Source: Exiguobacterium sp. 9-2
GTDB lineage: Bacteria; Bacillota; Bacilli; Exiguobacteriales; Exiguobacteriaceae
Length of the DNA stretch: 64,000 nucleotides
Direction: 5' to 3'
Assembly (NCBI RefSeq): GCF_036287235.1
Contig: NZ_CP142850.1
Location: 274,001 to 338,000, forward strand
Below the pieces are notes generated by a model. The model searched no databases. It saw only the letters and a program-made list of their open reading frames with translations, and was not told the DNA's origin. Numbering within the stretch: the first letter of the stretch is position 1; every line of letters starts with the position of its first letter. This document shows positions 61,278 through 64,000 of this stretch, piece after piece. The translations under genes and the position numbers were made by a program.

Positions 61278-61500
61278 CACAAAACGAAAAGGAATCATCG
61301 ACCGGGTTGAGGGGGAGCGGGTCATCGTTGAGTTCGATGATGGGATGCACCACATTCTGATTTTCCGCTTCCCGATGGTGGTAGAGTCAGGTGATATCAT
61401 CTGGATTGATTAAATTGTACGAATCAAAAAAGATGATCGAGAACGGTAACAATTATCAAACAAAGTCAACGAGTTAATGGAAGTTTTATGGGAAGACTAA
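61276..61500 (+). pseudogene. decayed copy of the DUF3006 gene
   Basis: Full-length 225-nt homologue of 56883-57107; the start ATG is ATC, and stops appear in frame (GATTGATTAA). It follows the MBL remnant in the same order as the intact pair. Confidence 0.85.
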
Positions 61501-61613
61501 ATCAACTATACTGTCTGAGAAAAATTTATAGTTCTAAAAATAATTTCTTTTCAAATAAGATACTTTCAAAGCAATAACAAACCACCAGTATTTAGCTGAA
61601 AGGAATAGGAAAT

Positions 61614-62465
61614 ATGAAGAATTTAATTTTCTTAGAAGGACTCCCAGGCTCGGGCAAAACAACAACAGCCGAAGCATTAACTCGTCTATTGCAAGAGCAA
61701 CAAACCGACACGCGTCTTCATATCGAAGGAGATCTCAACCATCCCGCAGATTATGAAAGTGTTGCTTACTTAACGATGGATGAATGGATAAACTTTCAAA
61801 AGAAGTATGACTTACTTGATGTTCTACGATTTGCTGAAGTGTTCAATGATTTCGTGCTGGTATCGTATCGTCAGTGGCAATCAAAACAGAATGTTCCTGA
61901 AGCGGCACTTGCATTTCTCCAAGCACGAGATATCTATGAACTACCATTTGAGTTACATCAATCATTGATCTTTAAGAAGTGGGAAGCGTTCGTCGCTCAA
62001 GTTTTAACGACGGATACAACATATGTTTTTGAGTGTTGCTTCTTGCAAAACCCATTGACGATTGGGCTCATCAAATACGATTTACCGGAAGAGACGCTAC
62101 GAGCGTATATTAATCGCTTAGTGACAATCATCGCACCGTTACAACCCGTTCTCGTCTATGTTGATCAACCGGATGTAGAACGAAGCTTCCGCAAAGCGTT
62201 ACAAGAGCGTCCTACAGAATGGGCTGACGGATTCGTATCCTATTACACCGAGCAAGCATATGGTGTAAATCGCTCGTTATCAGGAGTAGAAGGGACGATT
62301 GCAATTTTACAGGCACGACAAATGTTGGAGCGTCAATTGTTAAAAACGCTTCCTTTTAGAGTAGAGGTATTCGGAAATGAAGATTTTTCAATAGATGTGA
62401 GACAAAAATGGTTAAAGCAGTTGATTCAGTCAACTGTGCGTTCGACTTCTTTAAGCGAGAGCTAA
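61614..62465 (+). CDS. P-loop ATPase, thymidylate-kinase-like
   Basis: 283 residues starting KNLIFLEGLPGSGKTTTAEA with Walker A GLPGSGKTT. The region YVFECCFLQNPLTIGLIKYD may hold the second phosphate-binding part. The family is often found as a stand-alone gene in Bacillales; the substrate is unknown. The ATG follows AAAGGAATAGGAAAT. Composition is near the window average, so the accessory block ends before it. Confidence 0.75.
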   Translation: MKNLIFLEGLPGSGKTTTAEALTRLLQEQQTDTRLHIEGDLNHPADYESVAYLTMDEWINFQKKYDLLDVLRFAEVFNDFVLVSYRQWQSKQNVPEAALAFLQARDIYELPFELHQSLIFKKWEAFVAQVLTTDTTYVFECCFLQNPLTIGLIKYDLPEETLRAYINRLVTIIAPLQPVLVYVDQPDVERSFRKALQERPTEWADGFVSYYTEQAYGVNRSLSGVEGTIAILQARQMLERQLLKTLPFRVEVFGNEDFSIDVRQKWLKQLIQSTVRSTSLSES

Positions 62466-62467
62466 TT

Positions 62468-62502
62468 AAAAGGCGATTCTAAGTCAAAGAATCGCCTTTT
62501 TA
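62468..62502. terminator. bidirectional terminator
   Basis: 12-bp stem AAAGGCGATTCT/AGAATCGCCTTT, T run on both strands. Confidence 0.88.
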
Positions 62503-63135
62503 TAGTGAGAATGTCTGATCAATAGTGTTTTTATCATGGTTCAATATCCAATGCTTATAATCATTGTAGAGATCACGGATAGCGTCAGGTGTTTCGCCAA
62601 TCAGGTCACAGCCTTGGTCATCATAGATGTGAAACAGACTCTTTCGTCTCGGATTAAAGAAAAAGGTACGATGGATAAAAGAAGGGCGAGCCATGACATC
62701 ATGACTGCAAATATCACGGATCAAAGCTGGATAATGAATCTCTTGCCGCGTACAGGTCAAAGATAATGTGTATGTAGCATAGGGATGCTCTTCATCATGT
62801 TGTGGTGTACGATCGCACCGCAGGCGATAGCGGAAGGAAGGGGACTTCAAGTACTTCACAAATCCACTATGCACGACCGGTTTCCAACCGCTTGTTCTTT
62901 TGTAGGGACTGACCTGCACGATCCATGTGATAAGATCAGATGGAGCATGAATGGCTTCGAATAAGGTTAGGGCTTTTCGATAGGCGGACTCTAGATAATT
63001 CGGATCATCTAGACCAACGTTTTTAAGCAATGTTGAATCGCCTAGCTCAAAGCGGATTCCGTTCGCATTGTGATAAAATAAGTTCGGATATAAGACGAGC
63101 TGGGGAAAGATCGTATACAGCTCTTGTTGATTCAA
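62500..63135 (-). CDS. DUF3885 protein
   Basis: 211 residues. The C-terminal part RTFFFNPRRKSLFHIYDDQG with IRDLYNDYKHWILNHD is the DUF3885 hallmark. The family is common next to toxins and in variable regions of Firmicutes; function is unknown. The ATG follows GAAGGGAGGGGTTCCTATT. Confidence 0.8.
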   Translation of the reverse strand: MNQQELYTIFPQLVLYPNLFYHNANGIRFELGDSTLLKNVGLDDPNYLESAYRKALTLFEAIHAPSDLITWIVQVSPYKRTSGWKPVVHSGFVKYLKSPSFRYRLRCDRTPQHDEEHPYATYTLSLTCTRQEIHYPALIRDICSHDVMARPSFIHRTFFFNPRRKSLFHIYDDQGCDLIGETPDAIRDLYNDYKHWILNHDKNTIDQTFSL

Positions 63136-63181
63136 TAGGAACCCCTCCCTTCAATTTATAATGCGCTACACTTGTTTCTTG

Positions 63182-63225
63182 AATGAATAATGATCCGGCT
63201 TCTAAAAGCCGGATCATTATTCATT
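63182..63225. terminator. very long perfect hairpin terminator
   Basis: 20-bp perfect arms, AATGAATAATGATCCGGCTT and its complement, with a 4-nt loop; it overlaps the VOC gene stop. Confidence 0.8.
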
Positions 63226-63646
63226 AGCCCATACTCGTTTCATGATTAACCTGCCATTGTACGCCAAACGCATCTTCGACAATACCATAGGCTTCACTCC
63301 AAAACGTCTTTTGAATCGGCATGATGATCTTGCCGCCTTCAGCGAGCCGTGCGAACGTTTCGTGCAAAAGCTTCACATCAGCTAAGTGGAGGGCTAACGT
63401 GATGTTTTGTCCGAACGTCACAGGGTTTTGTGGCATCGCGTCTGAGAACATGAGACGTGTGCCATGAACGATGAGTTGTGCGTGTAAAATCAGTGTCTGG
63501 TGCTCCGGTGGATACGGTTGACCATCCGGTCCAGGACCTGGTCCGAACTCCATGATTTCCGGCATTTCTTCCTGGAACACCTCTGTGTAGAACGTCAACG
63601 CTTCACGGGTATTTCCATTAAAGACAAGATACGGATTAATCGGCAT
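63224..63646 (-). CDS. PhnB-like VOC-family protein
   Basis: 140 residues: NPYLVFNGNTREALTFYTEV, ALHLADVKLLHETFARLAEG, and a C-terminal AFGVQWQVNHE. It is a glyoxalase-fold protein of the PhnB/YjdN branch. It may be an enzyme or a ligand binder; the metal triad is incomplete as usual in this branch. The ATG follows AAAGGAGCTTTCCC. Confidence 0.87.
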   Translation of the reverse strand: MPINPYLVFNGNTREALTFYTEVFQEEMPEIMEFGPGPGPDGQPYPPEHQTLILHAQLIVHGTRLMFSDAMPQNPVTFGQNITLALHLADVKLLHETFARLAEGGKIIMPIQKTFWSEAYGIVEDAFGVQWQVNHETSMG

Positions 63647-63783
63647 GGGAAAGCTCCTTTCAAAAGGGAGAATGTGTTTCTTTCAGTGTACCAAACATTC
63701 GTTCGTATAAAAAGAGTAGGTTGCTGATTTATTTAGTATAAATGATAACGGTTTCAATTTATCTGATTTTTATAAAAAATAGG

Positions 63784-63812
63784 TTGCAACTTCCAGAAAG
63801 ACTTCGTATACT
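63784..63812 (+). promoter_or_regulatory. promoter of the LacI-family gene
   Basis: -35 TTGCAA, 17-nt spacer, -10 TATACT. Confidence 0.75.
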
Positions 63813-63820
63813 AAATTTAT

Positions 63821-63834
63821 CGAAAGCGCTTTCG
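63821..63834. promoter_or_regulatory. LacI-type operator, probable autoregulation
   Basis: Perfect palindrome CGAAAGCGCTTTCG directly after the predicted transcription start of the regulator gene. Confidence 0.7.
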
Positions 63835-63853
63835 GTGAAATGGAGTGAGTAGT

Positions 63854-64000
63854 ATGGGAACAATTTATGATTTAGCGAAGATGACTGGTTTTTCGATCAC
63901 GACGGTCTCGAAAGCCTTAAATAATTATTCAGATGTCAGTGAAAAGACGAAAGCGAAGATCGTCCAGGCGGCAGCTGAGATGGGATACTTGCCGAATGCA
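63854..64000 (+). CDS. LacI-family transcriptional regulator, 3' part beyond window
   Basis: First 49 residues: TIYDLAKMTGFSITTVSKAL and KTKAKIVQAAAEMGYLPNA, the LacI helix-turn-helix and hinge start. The ATG follows TGGAGTGAGTAGT. The palindrome at its promoter suggests it represses itself and nearby sugar genes to the right. Confidence 0.9.
   Translation, partial: MGTIYDLAKMTGFSITTVSKALNNYSDVSEKTKAKIVQAAAEMGYLPNA

Noticed and set aside
56038-61500. Insertion sequence or transposon around the YobI-like gene
   Set aside because: No transposase gene or terminal inverted repeats seen; the flanking repeats are the MBL/DUF3006 copies themselves.
1-64000. CRISPR array, tRNA or rRNA genes
   Set aside because: No regularly spaced repeats, cloverleaf-like genes or rRNA stretches were recognised by reading; a covariance-model search would be needed for small RNAs.

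Overview
The window looks like a chromosomal segment of a low-GC Gram-positive bacterium of the Bacillales, most like Exiguobacterium. The reasons are a bacillithiol-type thiol protein (YtxJ), an exact Bacillus-style FadR box, an OatA-type peptidoglycan O-acetyltransferase, paired CrcB fluoride channels, strong AGGAGG ribosome binding sites and frequent TTG/GTG starts. The genus is an inference from gene content and style. Most genes have moderate GC and GTC/GAC/CGT-rich codons; about 46.1-61.6 kb is clearly more AT-rich and carries accessory genes. I saw no rRNA, tRNA, CRISPR array or insertion sequence.

Core part, 1-43.5 kb. From the left: a cut-off DHA2 drug exporter, ytxJ, and an overlapping pair of a ThDP enzyme and succinate-semialdehyde dehydrogenase that may bypass 2-oxoglutarate dehydrogenase. 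Then come an alpha-glucosidase under a LacI/MalR-type operator, fadF under a FadR box, a MerR gene whose start is out of frame, a CNNM/CorC-type protein, a LytS-like sensor with weak kinase motifs, galM, degV, two crcB genes and a chemotaxis receptor. Next are an oxidoreductase, a DUF4352 protein, a nucleotidyltransferase, a divergent HxlR/catE pair, a NIPSNAP-Nudix fusion, a DedA protein and a PepSY plus FixH-like pair. A calcium-repeat secreted protein and a cell-wall protein-copC-copD cluster follow, then oatA, the remains of a histidine kinase, an ada-alkC-GNAT alkylation-repair operon, a NUMOD4 protein, a second chemotaxis receptor, a peptidase S51/Nudix pair, an Ecs-like ABC transporter and ridA.

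Defence and accessory region, 43.6-61.5 kb. It opens with a MazG-like hydrolase translationally coupled to a PLD-nuclease/helicase. A leftward side holds a candidate restriction enzyme and an operon of a C5-cytosine methyltransferase with an AbiJ-like abortive-infection protein. A rightward operon holds a frameshifted small gene, an AlwI-family endonuclease, a four-helix membrane protein and an McrA-like HNH nuclease. Small orphan genes follow, including a membrane peptide whose transcript has the layout of a type I toxin mRNA: the start codon is in a hairpin arm, the 5' and 3' ends are complementary, and there is a strong promoter and terminator. Next are a secreted MBL-fold/DUF3006 pair, a very AT-rich YobI-like P-loop NTPase of about 1235 residues, and a decayed second copy of the MBL/DUF3006 pair on its far side.

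Right end, 61.6-64 kb. Ordinary composition returns with a P-loop kinase-like protein, a DUF3885 protein, a PhnB-like VOC protein and the start of a LacI-family regulator with a promoter and palindromic operator.
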